DNA of 64,000 nt from Isoetes taiwanensis (GCA_021234155.1 JAJEKV010000023.1:4113638-4177637), one strand, 5' to 3'. Shown: positions 30,933-44,669, numbered from the stretch's first letter. Notes: generated from the letters alone by a model not told the origin. Translations and numbers: made by a program.

Positions 30933-31369
30933 GTTGGCATCAATCTCTTTAGCGCTTCAATGCTATCATCATAGATTGGAGCAATAGTGCTATTAGAAGA
31001 ATCTATTGTGTATCTATGAATTCGTTTCGGCAACAGGAAAATTCAAATAAAAATCAGAAAATTAGGTTGGACCCTAATGGGTATGCACCCTTAGCCTCAA
31101 ACGGATTTTATATTAAATCCGATATAAACTTAATCGGATTTTACACTAAAACCCATTTACGCTCCCACTTATTAAATTTACATTTAAGACCCATTTATCG
31201 GAGGAACCCGTTCCCCTCCCCCTCCCATCCTCCTCCCAATTTCGAAGCCTAAAGGAGGAGAGGAGGTTGGTGATTCCATCCCGCAGATCACCTGGTAGAT
31301 CTTACTTTGACATCATGTAATGGAAATTTCTTTGAAAGCTCCCAGATTCTACATGTCAGAGGGCTGGCA

Positions 31370-32160
31370 GGAATGCCCGACCCCTTTCTGTTCCACATCA
31401 CGTTATGGATGTGCGCTGCGCACTCCTGCACACAAGCTTGCCATTCCTACATTTCAGAATGGAAATGGACTCGCCCATTCTAGAGTACCTTTTGTAGCAG
31501 GTAAGAAATTATCATCTCTTGATGCCTTTAAAAATGCCTTCGGTCCTCGAATACTTGAGATTGTAATAGTTGAATTTACTATCAAGAATATCAAAATTGA
31601 TCAGTTTTAACTCATCTGTTCTCTTTCAAAAGGCATGCAAAATCTAAAATCATGCCATATTTGCTGCTCAAATCTTATTTGGCCTTGGCTTCTAGCCTTT
31701 TAAGGGATCAACAGGACAGAATCTCATCCATGACGATGTGGAATGTGCCTTAGTCTGGCATTTTGGGTTGCACACAATGACCTAGAAACTGGTCGCTACT
31801 AATGGGTTTTCCATGTCGATGTATGCATGCAAACATAATGCCATCCCAATGTCCATTCCACATAACGTCAAAGCAAGTGGGTATGCTTCCGGCAATTTCT
31901 GGATCCATTCTAATCCAGAATGGCAAATCTCTATGGATGAAAAACCTGTAGAATCCAGTTAACTTCTTACCTTGACGTCGTGGAACAGGAAGGGGTCAGG
32001 CATTCTTACCCGTCCCCTGACCTGCAGAATCTGGTCGCGCAGAATCCGATCGCCTAACCTGCAGAATCTAGTGGCGCAGAATCCAGTCGCGCCTCAACGG
32101 CACTCCCAGCAGGTCAGGGGCTGACAAGAATGCCCTCCCCCTTCCCGTTCCACATCACAA
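31370..32160. repeat. Inverted/direct repeat set, possible MITE
   Basis: A roughly 32-bp phrase GAATGCCCGACCCCTTTCTG-TTCCACATCACG at 31371 recurs as its reverse complement at about 31977-32009. It recurs directly at about 32130-32158. Between 32015 and 32095 the phrase GCAGAATCYRGTCGC repeats four times. This may be a small non-autonomous element or nested insertions. Confidence 0.5.
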
Positions 32161-32381
32161 GATAACAATCATCAAATTTCTCTTTGGTTGGTTGTACAAA
32201 CAAGAATTTTGTGGACCTTGTGGCTAATTTGCTTTTCCGGTGCCGGGTTTTCAAAACCGATCACGTGAGATTTGAAGCGTCGAAACCTTTCATTTTCGAA
32301 CCGTTCAGGCTATAGAGGCAATGTGCCCCTAAAAAAAGAACGTGAAACGAAGAAAACAGGGCTAAGAATTAAGAAACAGAT

Positions 32382-33540
32382 ATGGCAGAAGCAGCCCCTG
32401 TGCATGACGCCGCCGCCGCTGTTGCAGCCGCACCAGAGGTCCCAGCATCACATGCCTCAGGCACGAAATTCATATTCTGTTCTTGATCTTTTTTTATGGG
32501 TCACAAAATGCTGCTTTATTTAGGTTTGACAGATTGTTAGGGTTAAATATCTCACACGGAGATTGAGCAATTCATCTTATATAACAAAAGTATAGATTGT
32601 TTAGGATCAAATAGCTTGCACGGAGATTGAACAATTCATCCTATTCTATATAACAGAAACCACTCCGGCTGCTACCACTCCCGAAGCGCCACCAGTTGAT
32701 GTTGCAAATCCACCCCCAACAGAGGTAATGCATTTCTTTTCTTGTTATCTTGAAGCATACCACGGAGAATTGAAGAGCATTATATGTTGTATATATGCAG
32801 GATCCAAAGCATGAGGCAGAAAGGGTAGAAGTTAAAGCCATGCCTGTTAGGCAATATCTTGTAAGGATTTTGAGACATCCTTGTTTTGCAATTCGAGATT
32901 TTTTCTAATACTAAGTACGCCTATCTCCTTGGCAGGAAACGACAGTAGTACCCTTGCTCTTGCAAGGATTACAGCATCTTGTACTAGAAAGGTGCAGCAC
33001 AAAACTTTAGATCGGACTACATTAAATCTTCCTTTAATCTCTATAATTCTCCAAGTTCAAGGGTAATAATACTTTTTCATATATGCAGAACAATTCATGT
33101 CATAGAATGTATGTTCATTTGCAATAGTCTTACCAGATTATGCTGAGTTCTTGGACACCAAATAGCATGTAAAGTACAAGTGGTGCAGAGCGGAAATTAT
33201 AAGTCAGTTACTTATTTTGAAATTTCCATAAATCTCAGGCATGTGAGCAGTGTTCTAGGAGATTTCAGGCAACTGACAAGGATAAATTGTTATGGACAGG
33301 CCTACAGACCCGATCGAATTTTTGTCAGAATATTTGAGTAATAACAACCCTAAGAAGAAGCCACCACCTGCAGCAGAGGAAGCACCAACACTCAAACCAG
33401 AGGCTCCAGCTGATGGTGCAGCTTCTGCTCCTGCTCCTGCTGCAGAAGGAGGGGAGGCCAAGCCAGAAGGTGGCCTGCCAGAAGCAGCAGAAGCTCTAGG
33501 AAATGCAATTGCCCATCAGCCATCAGGAGGTGCTATCTAG
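32382..33540 (+). CDS. DPY-30-like protein (five exons, 167 aa)
   Basis: DPY-30-motif proteins dimerise and dock on partner helices, for example in SET1/COMPASS histone methyltransferase or flagellar radial-spoke assemblies. Exons: 32382-32460, 32657-32724, 32801-32860, 32936-32991, 33300-33540; reading phase fits at every junction. The first intron appears to start with GC (AG|GC), the others with GT; all end in AG. The N-terminal 50 residues are Ala/Pro/Thr-rich. The motif spans residues 63-103: MPVRQYLETTVVPLLLQGL, then RPTDPIEFLSEYLSNNNP, the canonical hydrophobic helix pair. The C-terminal 60 residues are Pro/Ala/Glu-rich (PPPAAEEAPTLKPEAPADG). It is the only apparently intact host-type gene in the window. 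Alternative first-exon splicing is possible. Confidence 0.82.
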
Positions 33541-35440
33541 GCTACAGGTTTCAAAAATTTGATTCCAGATTTACCCCTTGGATTCCTTCCTCTCGCACTG
33601 CCTCACAGCCTCTCTTACTTCTAACTTGACATAATGGAACCATTGCTATACTAACTGCAGCTGCCTCTTTCATTCTTTACCTATGCGCCCCTATACTTAT
33701 AAATGAATTATTGTTTGTGATTTGCTCTGTTGTACCCCGAGGACGTATCTTATGAAATATTATTATATCTGACAATAAGAATCTGCAGCTCCTAATCAGA
33801 ATTTTGCACTTGTTTGCAACTCCCGAGTATTGTACGGCAAATCTAAATCTTAGCAGTACGTGTGAACATTTTTGGTGGTTTGTTTCATAGGAGTTCTTGC
33901 TTAGGATTAAGTTCATTTATTATGTCGGGGAAGAATTTTCTCCAAATACATCTAGTCACACTTATCTTTCACATGTATAGCATCTCACATATTGTCAAAT
34001 GAATTACTGCAAAGTTCGTTATGCGGTAAAAATGTTCGATATTCTGTCTTGATGTTTAGGAGTGTTCCACCAAATGCTGGTCAACGTGCTATATTACTGA
34101 AATTCCCCCCACCCCACAAGTTTTCAAACTTAACAAAATGCTCTTAAATTTTAATAAAAACTATTAGCTGCTCAGGTATACAGTTTTTGAAATGATGAAA
34201 AGAACATATAACGCTTGGAAAGAAAAGTTTTTGACGGATTTTCACACGACTAGTGTCTTATATTTTAAGGCATGTCAACATTTAAGAAAATATAAGGCAT
34301 GTCTTATTTAAGTTCGGGTAGGTTCGGATAGCTTCGGTAAGGGCAATGGAGTCTTATTTTTACCGGGGGACTTCCCCCGCCATAAAATAAGACACCACTT
34401 ATTGTATTCTATTGACCAGTTATATTCAAAATAATAGGTGGTCTTATTTTGTGATGGTTTTCAGCTAATATTTGTTAGCGTCTCATTTACATAAGACACC
34501 ATGTAGTGTGAAAACAACTTATATTTGTGTGTCTTATTTTTTGCTTTGGAGTCACAAATGATGTCTTATATGAAATGGGATAGCCATGTTATAAGGATGA
34601 GAAGAGATTTGACACTTTCTATTCCACAATGCAAATCGGTTGGTTTCTTCCCCTGTAACATCATCTCCATTAAATTCAATATTTACTAGAAGGATAGATA
34701 GATAGAGATACAATTTTAATGTCCACAAGACTACCGAGAGCCATGGGACAAAATTGATTTGGTTGTGCAAAGGGCATATCTTATTGTTTTGTGTATTTTG
34801 GATTCTCTCTCTATTTTTCTTTTTGGGTAGCCCGAAGGGGAAACCTTGGAGAGGTGGGGTTGATAGAATATTGTTTAGATATGCTAATTCAACAGATGAG
34901 ATTAGAAATCACTCTACATTGAACGTCTTAGGTTGAAATTCTCTCAGCATTATGTGAGTGAACAGAGGGGCCTCTTGAAACAGACACGTGGACGCGCGTT
35001 TTCTCACTGTCCTTTGCTAATCCGTCGCCTCATATGACCTGTTTCAGACTCTGTGAATCTACCATCGCCATCGCTTGCTCCAGTTTTGGATCAATGGGAA
35101 GAAACCCTTTTCGTTTATCAAATTCCTTCCAATCCAGTGGATTTCATTTTCCTCACCCATGGCTGCTCGGCCCGTTTTACTTCACCTTGAGATAAAAACC
35201 TTAATTGCCTAATCTGCCATAGCCTGCCAGAAGAACGAGTCCTAGCTCTCACTGCCCTGCAACATGCAGTTCACGTCATTCCCAAAAATATAAGAAAATG
35301 TGAGCTTGGTATCACTTCCATGGGATTATTTGGTGTCAAATTTTCGGTAAGCTCAAAGGCTTGTTAGCATACTCATGATGGCATGTAAGTTTCTTCAATC
35401 CATGCTTCATTTCCTTTTTCGTTTAAATTGCTTAGAATAG
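33541..35440. other. 3' flank of the DPY-30-like gene and unannotated DNA
   Basis: This contains the presumed 3' UTR and AT-rich sequence. A hairpin at 34351-34393 is the only clear structure. No supported gene is present. Confidence 0.5.
34351..34393. repeat. Hairpin with GTCTTATTTTTACCGGGGGA arm
   Basis: The left arm at 34351-34370 is complementary to TCCCCCGCCATAAAATAAGAC at 34373-34393 with few mismatches. Related GTCTTATTTT and ATAAGACACC phrases recur to 34530. A MITE-like or terminator-like hairpin is possible. Confidence 0.55.
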
Positions 35441-35443
35441 ATT

Positions 35444-35579
35444 TTGACAAGCAACAAGGACGGCCTAAATCATCCTCAAGAAATGACCTATCATTATGTA
35501 AATAATGATAGGTCATTTCTTGAGGATAATGATAGGTCATTTCTTGAGGATGATTTAGGCCGTCCTTGTTGCTTGTCAA
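35444..35579. repeat. Perfect 53-bp inverted repeat (long hairpin)
   Basis: 35444-35496 is the exact reverse complement of 35527-35579. The 30-bp spacer holds another copy of the inner arm (AATGATAGGTCATTTCTTGA), so three right-hand-type segments lie side by side. Perfect arms mean a recent origin, active conversion, or an assembly fold-back. Confidence 0.92.
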
Positions 35580-36445
35580 GATGCATTATTTTCATACTAA
35601 ATTGCTTTTGATCCTATTGTCATTGAACATCTTTTTGCAAGCTTTTCTTCATTTGTTAATTCGGATTATTGCTGCAACATGTACTACATTGCTAGACTAT
35701 GTTGCATGCTAAGGTATTTCTTCATATATCAAACACTCAAATAGATAGGCATGTCTAAAGACCTCCTTTAGTTTTTCTTGTATTTGAGGCCCATTTTGTG
35801 GAAGGTTTCTTAGCCTGGCAAGAGGGAACATAGGTATCAACCAAGGAAAACAGCTCAAAAGCACCAACATTGAGGAATACATTCTTGAGCTTTTTGCTAG
35901 CATAAACCTCCAGGGTAAATTCCCCCCTTTTTTTATGTTCATTGAATCCTATAGTAAGAGTTGTAGACGACTAGAATAAGCATACAATGCTTTCAATAAG
36001 CAGATCCAATAGCTCAGTATCAAGGTGCACTTGGTTCAAGCAGATGGTATATATAGGCCACCTCATTTTCTACCATGATTATCAAAGCAAAGGTTTGTAT
36101 GTCCATGGTTCATGTAACGATGCAAATGCACTGGACCTATTTTGCATTCTTGTATATTGACTCTATCTTGTATCATGTACTTGCTTTATATGTACTTTTC
36201 GTTCTGCAATTAATGAAAAAAATAGCTCATTCTCTCTCTCAAAAAAATAAAAAATAAAAAATAAAATAAAAAATAAAACACAATAGCTTATTGGATCCCT
36301 GACTGATAATTTTGGCAAAAAACATATGAATCAAACAATGTCCATACCTCTTCAAGGTCAAATAGGAATCCTTGTAGGGTCTTCTTAACATTCTCTCAGG
36401 CTCAAAACTCCTGAGATAGAAATTGCAAGGTGCTTCACAATTCTT

Positions 36446-36712
36446 CTACTCCTCAAGAATGAAATCTTGGACCCAGTTGGTGTGGACGTAGTAGGTCCAT
36501 AAGAGCATCTGGCCATCCCATTGAATAGTAGATACCTGATGCTCTTCAGAATACCAGTGGAGATTGCCATAATCAAACAAATCATTTGGGGGTGATTCGA
36601 GTTGTATTTCAACCCTTAGCTGCAGAAAAATACTAAAAACTGAATGGCCATGCATGTCTCTACCTTTAAATGAGTCATCAATCAATTCTCTCTTCTCCTC
36701 CAGTTCGTCCAT
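36446..36712 (-). other. Open frame of 88 residues, possible exon
   Basis: It begins MDELEEKRELIDDSFKGRD and contains PNDLFDYGNLHWYSEEHQ and WDGQMLLWTYYVHTNWV. The composition looks protein-like, with several Trp/Tyr, but I recognise no family and no flanking exons are clear. Confidence 0.3.
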
Positions 36713-36779
36713 GCCTGCCCCATTCTGCTTAGAGAAACCTTCACCTGGCTACCTCGACATGCAACAGAGAAACAACATA

Positions 36780-37700
36780 CTTAGACGTGATCCGGGAGGA
36801 TAGTCTCCTGATTCCACATGTCCTCATTGTGGTCAGTCCGTGCCTCAATCTAGTGGGTAGTCCATGCCTCAATCTCCACCATCCAAACGTTTCCATATAC
36901 TGGCCTCCGGAATCACAGGTGTGATTAATGTGCTGATCTTGGAGGGCTGAATCACTTCGGCAGATAACCTCGCCATTAAGAGCTGGGCAGGGGCGATTCC
37001 AAAGGAGAGGATCCACGTCCTGGGGGTAGGAGATCCCAGAGGACGAGATCACATTAGTGGATAACCTTCGCCATTAATAGCCCAGGCGGGGGTGATCCCG
37101 GAGGAGGGATCCCACGTCGGGGGGGATCGGTGCCACGTGAGATCCAGATCACGTGTGAATTAATCCATCTCAAACAGATGCAGGAACCACGACAGCCACG
37201 GGGTTATCTCAGAGGTGGGGATATGCATTTGTAGTCCCTAGATCTCGAAGGAGGGGATCCATGTCACTGGGTCCGAGAATCCCGAAGGATGGGATCACAT
37301 CGGCAGATAACCTCCGCCGTTAATAGCCAGGGTCCTGGGATCCCGGAGGAGGGGATCCACGTGTCGGGGGCTGGAGATCCCTGAGAGGGAATCCACGTGT
37401 CGGAGGCTGGAGATCCCAGAGATGGGGATCACGACGGCGAATAACGGTGTAGTCGAAGGTGGGATTGCGGAGGAGGGGATTACAACCTTGCCATTGACGG
37501 GGATCCCAGAGAAGGGGATCACCAGCGATGGTGGTGGATAACGAGGTCATTGTGGGGTGGTATCTCGAAGGTGGGGATCACAACCATGCCATGGACGGGA
37601 TTTCGTAGGTGGGGATCACCAGTGTCGATATCGGGAGAGGATAACAGCCAGACACCTAGGATCCTAGAGGAGGGGATAATCAACCGTGATGCTGGAAGAT
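36780..37700. repeat. Degenerate G-rich minisatellite
   Basis: Roughly 30- to 110-bp units contain GATCCCGGAGGAGGGGATCC, CACGTGTCGGGGG and GATAACCTCCGCCATTAATAG in varying combinations. They repeat at least ten times. Frames inside are by-products of the repeats. Confidence 0.65.
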
Positions 37701-38029
37701 GGGAGGCTGAGATTTTAGGGGGTGCTGGATGGCCAAGATCACCGTGATGATAGCCAGTCGATATTAATGGAGGTTCTCGAACGGACTCTGTCGAGAATGG
37801 CTCGGGATCCCACAGGACGGGATTTCCAGCTCCGGAATCCCCAAAACTAGGGTAAGTATATCTCTTGACCTCTCTATCCTTGTTTAAGGGGTCACCTCAC
37901 CCCTCTCGCAAGTTATAGAACCCAATGGGTTATCCGCATAACCTCTTCAAGGGTGATGAATAATCCCTCTTATGCTTCAATTATTGCTAAGACTAGTTGC
38001 CACATGAAAATAATGCCACAGAAGCCAGG

Positions 38030-38610
38030 TCAATTGTGACGAACCGTCCTTAGTCTCTGCAAAATTTAACAAACTCAATACATATAGTCCATTATAATGG
38101 AAACAGGAACTTATGGTACAAATTCACCATCCAACCGGGCTCGGATTTGTGAACATAGAAAACGGGATCTAACTGGTACCTCCCATCTAAGAATCTGATA
38201 GAGCAACCGCTCTATCTTCTCTGGGTCTCTGCCTTGATGTTACAATTAATTAAAGAACTGTGACCTGGCCTAGGATTTTATACTGGGATCTTAATTCATA
38301 AACAAGAACGGATTACCTCTTCCTACTCTTATCCTTCTGAATAACCTCTCTAGGTCATTCACGACATCTAATATTAAGATAAGTAATGGAATTGGCTTAG
38401 ATTTTCAATTGGGATAGAAACAAGCTCATCTCCCCCTACGCTTACTAGTTGCCTCCTTATATAACATTCACTCCCTTTATAAAAAGGTAAAGGTATCCCT
38501 TAATGAGGCCTCTTTTATTTGAATGACGTCCTTATATTTAGCCCACATCCTATTTTGGTATTAAAGGTATCCTTTCGTGCCCATCGATATAGTAGATGCG
38601 TTTCTTTCTT
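38030..38610 (-). repeat. LTR-like repeat, inverted copy 1
   Basis: Its reverse complement matches 41580-42190 over most of its length. Shared phrases are GAGGCCTCATTAAGGGATA, GGAGGCAACTAGTAAGCGTA, TAGAGCGGTTGCTCTATCAG and GAGACTAAGG. It resembles a solo LTR on the minus strand. The paired copy carries a primer-binding site, which supports LTR identity. Confidence 0.65.
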
Positions 38611-38689
38611 AACTCTTATACAATAACAATTAATAGTTTTCTATCTTTTCTAAGGTTGTTAGATTTGCTTATGGTTTACAAGAAATTTA

Positions 38690-38713
38690 ACGCGGCGGCC
38701 AAGGCCGCCGCGA
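38690..38713. repeat. Perfect GC-rich palindrome
   Basis: CGCGGCGGCC-AA-GGCCGCCGCG sits alone in AT-rich DNA and would form a strong hairpin. In style it resembles the element-specific palindromes of A-C, but only one copy is seen. Confidence 0.7.
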
Positions 38714-39048
38714 ACATTTCTCTTTTCCGACCCCTTGCATGCAACTTACAATGGCTCATCCTTACGATGGCATAACCATAAGCAAAGGATGAAAAGATCA
38801 TTCCCTGACTAAGAGTTCCACGTCGATTCGGAAGGCTCTTCAATCATGAAAATTCCTTACAAAAAATTTTGGACAATCATCAAGAAGGTAGTGACATTGT
38901 TGGGGCATAATTTATGAAATAAAAATTTAGGACAATCATCAGGAAGGTAGTGAATTGCTCGGGCTAGATTAATGAAAGAAAATGAAGAATCGGTAAGCTA
39001 GGGACATCCTTGGATAAAAATCCCAGTTAATCCGGCTCGTTGCTCCTA

Positions 39049-39200
39049 GTCAAATCTTTGTTTCTTTGTTTTTAAATAATACCAGCAAATCTTGAACGTA
39101 CTTGTTATGGTCATAACATATGCTCCTAGTCAAATCTTTGTTTCTCTGTTTTTGGATAATACCAGCAAATCTTAAACGTACTTGTTATAGTCATAACATT
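39049..39200. repeat. Tandem duplication, about 74-bp unit
   Basis: Two copies of GCTCCTAGTCAAATCTTTGT...CAAATCTTRAACGTACTTGT are followed by TATRGTCATAACAT. They differ at only a few bases. Confidence 0.8.
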
Positions 39201-39503
39201 GTTATGACCATAATAAATTGTTATTGGATATAGCAGTTTAGGATGAATGACTGAGATTAAAACCTAGGGCAAAAGGACGACTATGATGTTAAGATAATAA
39301 GAACACTGACAACATAGAATTAAATGCAATTATGCGCCAGTCTCTTAGAAGTGGGATGTTGCCATATTATATTGATGAGTATATATTTTTGGATATATAG
39401 GACCATAGACACCCAACCAACATTTCGGGGCAAATATTAATATGGTTTTCTAATTCATTGGCCGAGAATTGTCCATTTTTTGCTACAGGAAAAGCATGCA
39501 AAT

Positions 39504-39851
39504 TCAATTGGAAGGTTGCGACCTTCTGCCCGAACTAAGAAATCTTTTAAGCTCCTTCAAAGCAGCCAAAGAAGAAGAAGAAAATGGGGATCCGGCCTCC
39601 CGTTTAGCCTTGCCTAATTCGGAAGAGCCCGATTCCACAATACTTATCGTAACCTCAGAGACGCTGGCATTTTGAGGCATGGGATTTTGTTCCAGGCTCT
39701 AATTTGGGACAGATTGCGTTTCTGCCGCATTAGCCCTGCAGACAGGGCACGTAGAATGCGAATGAAACCTGTGTGGAAAATACGGCCACAAGCAAGCAAT
39801 CGGCGCCCTGCTTGGCTCTCTTCCAATTCCGAAATACAAACTGCACATTTT
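39504..39851 (-). pseudogene. ATL-type RING-H2 pseudogene
   Basis: RING-H2 proteins of the ATL type are plant E3 ubiquitin ligases. On the minus strand a first frame reads KCAVCISELEESQAG and LLACGRIFHTGFI. A shift follows, then STCPVCRANAAETQSVPN, a stop, and in the same frame EQNPMPQNASVSEVTISIV, SSSSLAALKELKRFLSSG and a stop at 39504. The C-x2-C and CPVC pairs are kept. The His of CxHxFH is Arg and the CI cysteine is Phe, so zinc binding is lost. Frameshift and premature stop confirm a pseudogene. The N-terminal membrane segment was not found. Confidence 0.72.
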
Positions 39852-40780
39852 GCAACTAGATCTGCAAATGTTTATCTAGTACATCTAAAAATTTCAAGGG
39901 AGTATAGGCTAAAAACATGGAGCAGGGAATTCACTGCAATAAACAGAGAAAACACTAATCTTCAATTCTTGTTCCAGTGGAGGCGCCATTCTACCACAGT
40001 CTTTGCGATGCAACTTGCTGCATAATCCCCACAAAATATCTTTCCCTTTTGTTTCATGCTTTGCTCTACATCGATTCTGCACAAATCGAGCTACTTAGAG
40101 CATGAATCTGCCATCATTTGCAATCCGCCAGCGAGGATCTGGACCGCGCCAAGGATTCCTAAAAAACAGAGCATAGCTATATTGTGATAACAACTGTGAA
40201 GAACAAAAGAAAAGCAGAGAAACTCACATGCGACATACCTTAAACGGAAGCGTAGAGCGAACTGAAAAAAATTGGCCGATCTAACTCTATTTATACTCCA
40301 AGAAAACCACAGAAATCTTCACACGTAAATGATCTGCAATGATTTCACAAATATCCCGATGTGGCTGTGGTTGTGCCAATTCTTATCTTCGTCCAGCTGC
40401 AATTCGTTTGCAGACTGTCATAATCTGGCAGCGGAAGATATGCTAGGCCAGAATCATTAGGAGACTGCCAGAATCGATGAGATAGAATCAGAGATAGATC
40501 ATAGAAAGAATCGATGAGATAGATCAGAGAAAGAACGTGATCTGCAGTTAAGGGAATGAAGATGTTGAGTCTACTCCTGTAGTAGTTCTCTTGCTGTAAT
40601 GAAGCATTGTAATTTCTTTTCTATATAATATAAAAAAAACCACCACCGTTCTCTAAAAAAAAAAAAAGAACGTGGCAGTGAGTGTTTTTTTTCCCTTTTT
40701 TTTAAAAGTGCTATTTTTTGCCCCCCGAAACACAGAATATGCCAAAGCATCTTGCCAATAATAATTACATGTGTTGGATA

Positions 40781-40912
40781 ACTTGTCTTAACTTATATGT
40801 TTTGATTTCAAACCACAAGTGTTCTCTAACAGGCTTTAGGATGAAGTTTGCATCTGTATTCATCCTGCAAGTCATCTGAACCACTCCCCCAAGCTTGTGC
40901 TATAACAACTCC
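40781..40912 (+). repeat. Direct repeat copy 1
   Basis: AACTTATATGTTTTGATTTC...GTGTTCTCTAACAGGCTTTA...CACTCCCCCAAGCTTGTGC matches 42593-42716 with small indels. The two copies flank the plus-strand LTR-like repeat, so they may mark parts of one composite or nested element. Confidence 0.7.
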
Positions 40913-41579
40913 TTCGTGTCTCAAGGCTAATCGTCCTCGATCATCTATCTTGCAGAAGCCTTTTCGTCTCAAGACTGATCGAACTCGATCATCTGCCATT
41001 GCAGGAAGGTCCACCTTTTTCCAAAGCTAGTCATGCTAGTCACCTGACTATCTGCTTTGAAAGGATTTTCTAGGCTGGTAAACTTACCATATGCCTAAAA
41101 GACTCTTAAGGATCTGGCTTCTGTGCTGCAGTCACGAGTACTTCCTTACTCATAAACTCTAGAGCAGCATTTGATTGAAAAAGAAACTCTTTCCTTAACT
41201 ATGCTCAATCAAACTAGCACTTACAAACACACATAAACTTGTTTAGTTTACTTATCTTTCACATATCCAATCTGAATTTGTCCTCCTCATTCATAGGCTT
41301 TTGCCTTTTCTTTGTCTAATAGGGCATGGGTCTTTCGGGTCCAACATCAACAAATTGAACGTGTGCAATTATGTGCAGCAGGTCGTGCTTCTTGCTCCTT
41401 AGCAGCTTCATTTCCCTTTTGGTCATTTGGACCTCATGTATACGCAATCAATAACAAATGTCAAGTTAACACGTCTCCAAGCAGAGGAAGCAAAGGAATT
41501 GCAACTTTTCTGTAAACCACTTGCATCAAGATTTCCAAAAACAAAGCAACATATAAATCCACAGCTTGAATCTATCTCT

Positions 41580-42190
41580 TATATAATAGTTAAGAAAGAA
41601 ACAAATCTACTATATCGATGGGCACAAATGGGGTACCTTTAATACTAAAAAGGGACTGGGGCTAAATATAAGGACATCATTCAAATAAAAGAGGCCTCAT
41701 TAAGGGATAATTTTACCTTTTTATAAGGGGAGTGAATGTTATATAAGGAGGCAACTAGTAAGCGTAGGGGAAGATGAGCTTGTTTCTATCCCAATTGAAG
41801 ATCTAAGCCAATTCCATTACTTATATTAATATTAGATGTCGTGAATGACCTAGAGAGGTTATTTGGAAGGATAGACAAACTCTTAGAGTAGGAAGAGGTA
41901 ATTCGTTCTTGTTTATGAATTAAGATCCCAGTATAAAATCCTAGGCCATGTCACAGTTCTTTAATTAATTGTAACATGAAGGCAGAGACCCAGAGAAGAT
42001 AGAGCGGTTGCTCTATCAGATTCTTAGATGGGAAGTACCAGTTAAACCCCTTTTACTATGTTCGCAAGTTTGAGCCCGGTTGCGTGGTGAATTTGTGCCA
42101 TAAGTTCTTGTTTCCAGAGATTTTGACGGACTATATGTATTGAGTTTGTTAAATTTTGCAGAGACTAAGGTTCGTAACAATTGGTATCAG
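41580..42190 (+). repeat. LTR-like repeat, copy 2, with primer-binding site
   Basis: It matches 38030-38610 in reverse orientation. It ends GAGACTAAGGTTCGTAACAA, followed at 42181 by TTGGTATCAGAG, complementary to the 3' end of initiator tRNA-Met. This is therefore a 5' LTR plus PBS of a retrotransposon whose coding region is lost; sequence after 42200 shows no gag or pol. Confidence 0.7.
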
Positions 42191-42199
42191 AGTGGAAGT

Positions 42200-43573
<1,374 letters not shown>

Positions 43574-43865
43574 CTACCGCCGATTGCCTTCGTCAATGCC
43601 ATAACCAAAGCTCCTCCTTCAGAAAAAATGGCCAAAAAAAGTTGCTAACACAATAAAGGTTGCCCTCTATACAATTTCTCTGCAAGAAGCTTACAATACG
43701 CTTAGAAGCATCTACATCGGCAGTCTTCATTTTTGAGAAACATGTATCATGTCCATTTATTTTGCCAGATGATGTTCACCTTAAATATCACAATCTTGAA
43801 GGTTTTTATGCTGTTGCATGTCCTTTTGAAAGAAATTGGCATCATATTCTTGAATCGCCACAACA

Positions 43866-44033
43866 TTATTTCTTTGAAAAGCTTCGCACTCCTGCCAATT
43901 CCAAAAGATTCCTTCTTTTTGTTTCACCATTCTTTGCCACATTTTTATGCTTGTTCCTTTTGGACAAAAAAGATATGACCTCTTCATTGGATGGATCTTC
44001 ATAATCTTCTTCAACAATGCTAGCAAATCTCAT
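43866..44033 (-). other. Short open frame, possible exon remnant
   Basis: MRFASIVEEDYEDPSNEEV is followed by a Lys/Asn-rich stretch and ends VRSFSKK, 55 residues. The composition is natural for protein, but no family or neighbouring exon was found. Confidence 0.3.
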
Positions 44034-44320
44034 TGTACTTATGCTTGAAAGATTGCAGAGACCTCAATGAAATGAATGCTCCATTCCATGATCAAATTTA
44101 ACAGAAAAGAAAGAGGTAGAGGGATCTGATAACTGGATCAAGGCCTGTTTCGGATGCTGCAAAGTATGATCCTATTAGAAATGAAAACAGTAGCCACAAA
44201 GCACAGAAAACACGAAAGAAAACATAGTTGAAAGTCGCAGAAGCCAATCTGGATCTTGCTCCTCCATGGCAGCTACTAAAAAAATTATGTGGACCTTAAG
44301 GAAGGCTAAATGATAGATGC

Positions 44321-44669
44321 TGTTGGAATATAAATATGCTGACTAAGCATAATGTGCTGAAACAGCAGTGGTTCAGCACTTAGCACATAGGTGCTGAGAA
44401 GGTGCTGAAATGTACAGAAGGCAGCACTTTGTCAGCACTTAGCACCGACCCTAAATCGGTGCCGTAATTAGTGGGCGGTGGTTAAACGGTAGACTACTAT
44501 TCTTAGTCTCACCAGTTGTATATATTGATTGTACGTTATGTACTATGCAATGCTCAGAAGTAGAGATTGTATTTCCTATTGTTTTTCTCAATAGAGTTGT
44601 TCTTGTATTCTATTCTATCTCTTGAGTCGATCTTGCGGGGTTTGTGCTGGTTTTGCACTAGTTCTATCA
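44321..44669 (+). repeat. Copia 5' LTR (349 bp)
   Basis: It is nearly identical to 49173-49528 over its last 200 bp. The first 150 bp differ in clusters wherever the 5' copy has CAGC or GCTG. Confidence 0.97.

Noticed and set aside
36780-37747. Several short frames in the G-rich region
   Set aside because: They follow the minisatellite periodicity and repeat each other.
39469-40025. Plus-strand open frames of 68 and 117 residues
   Set aside because: They are shadows of the RING-H2 remnant on the minus strand, whose motifs are recognisable.
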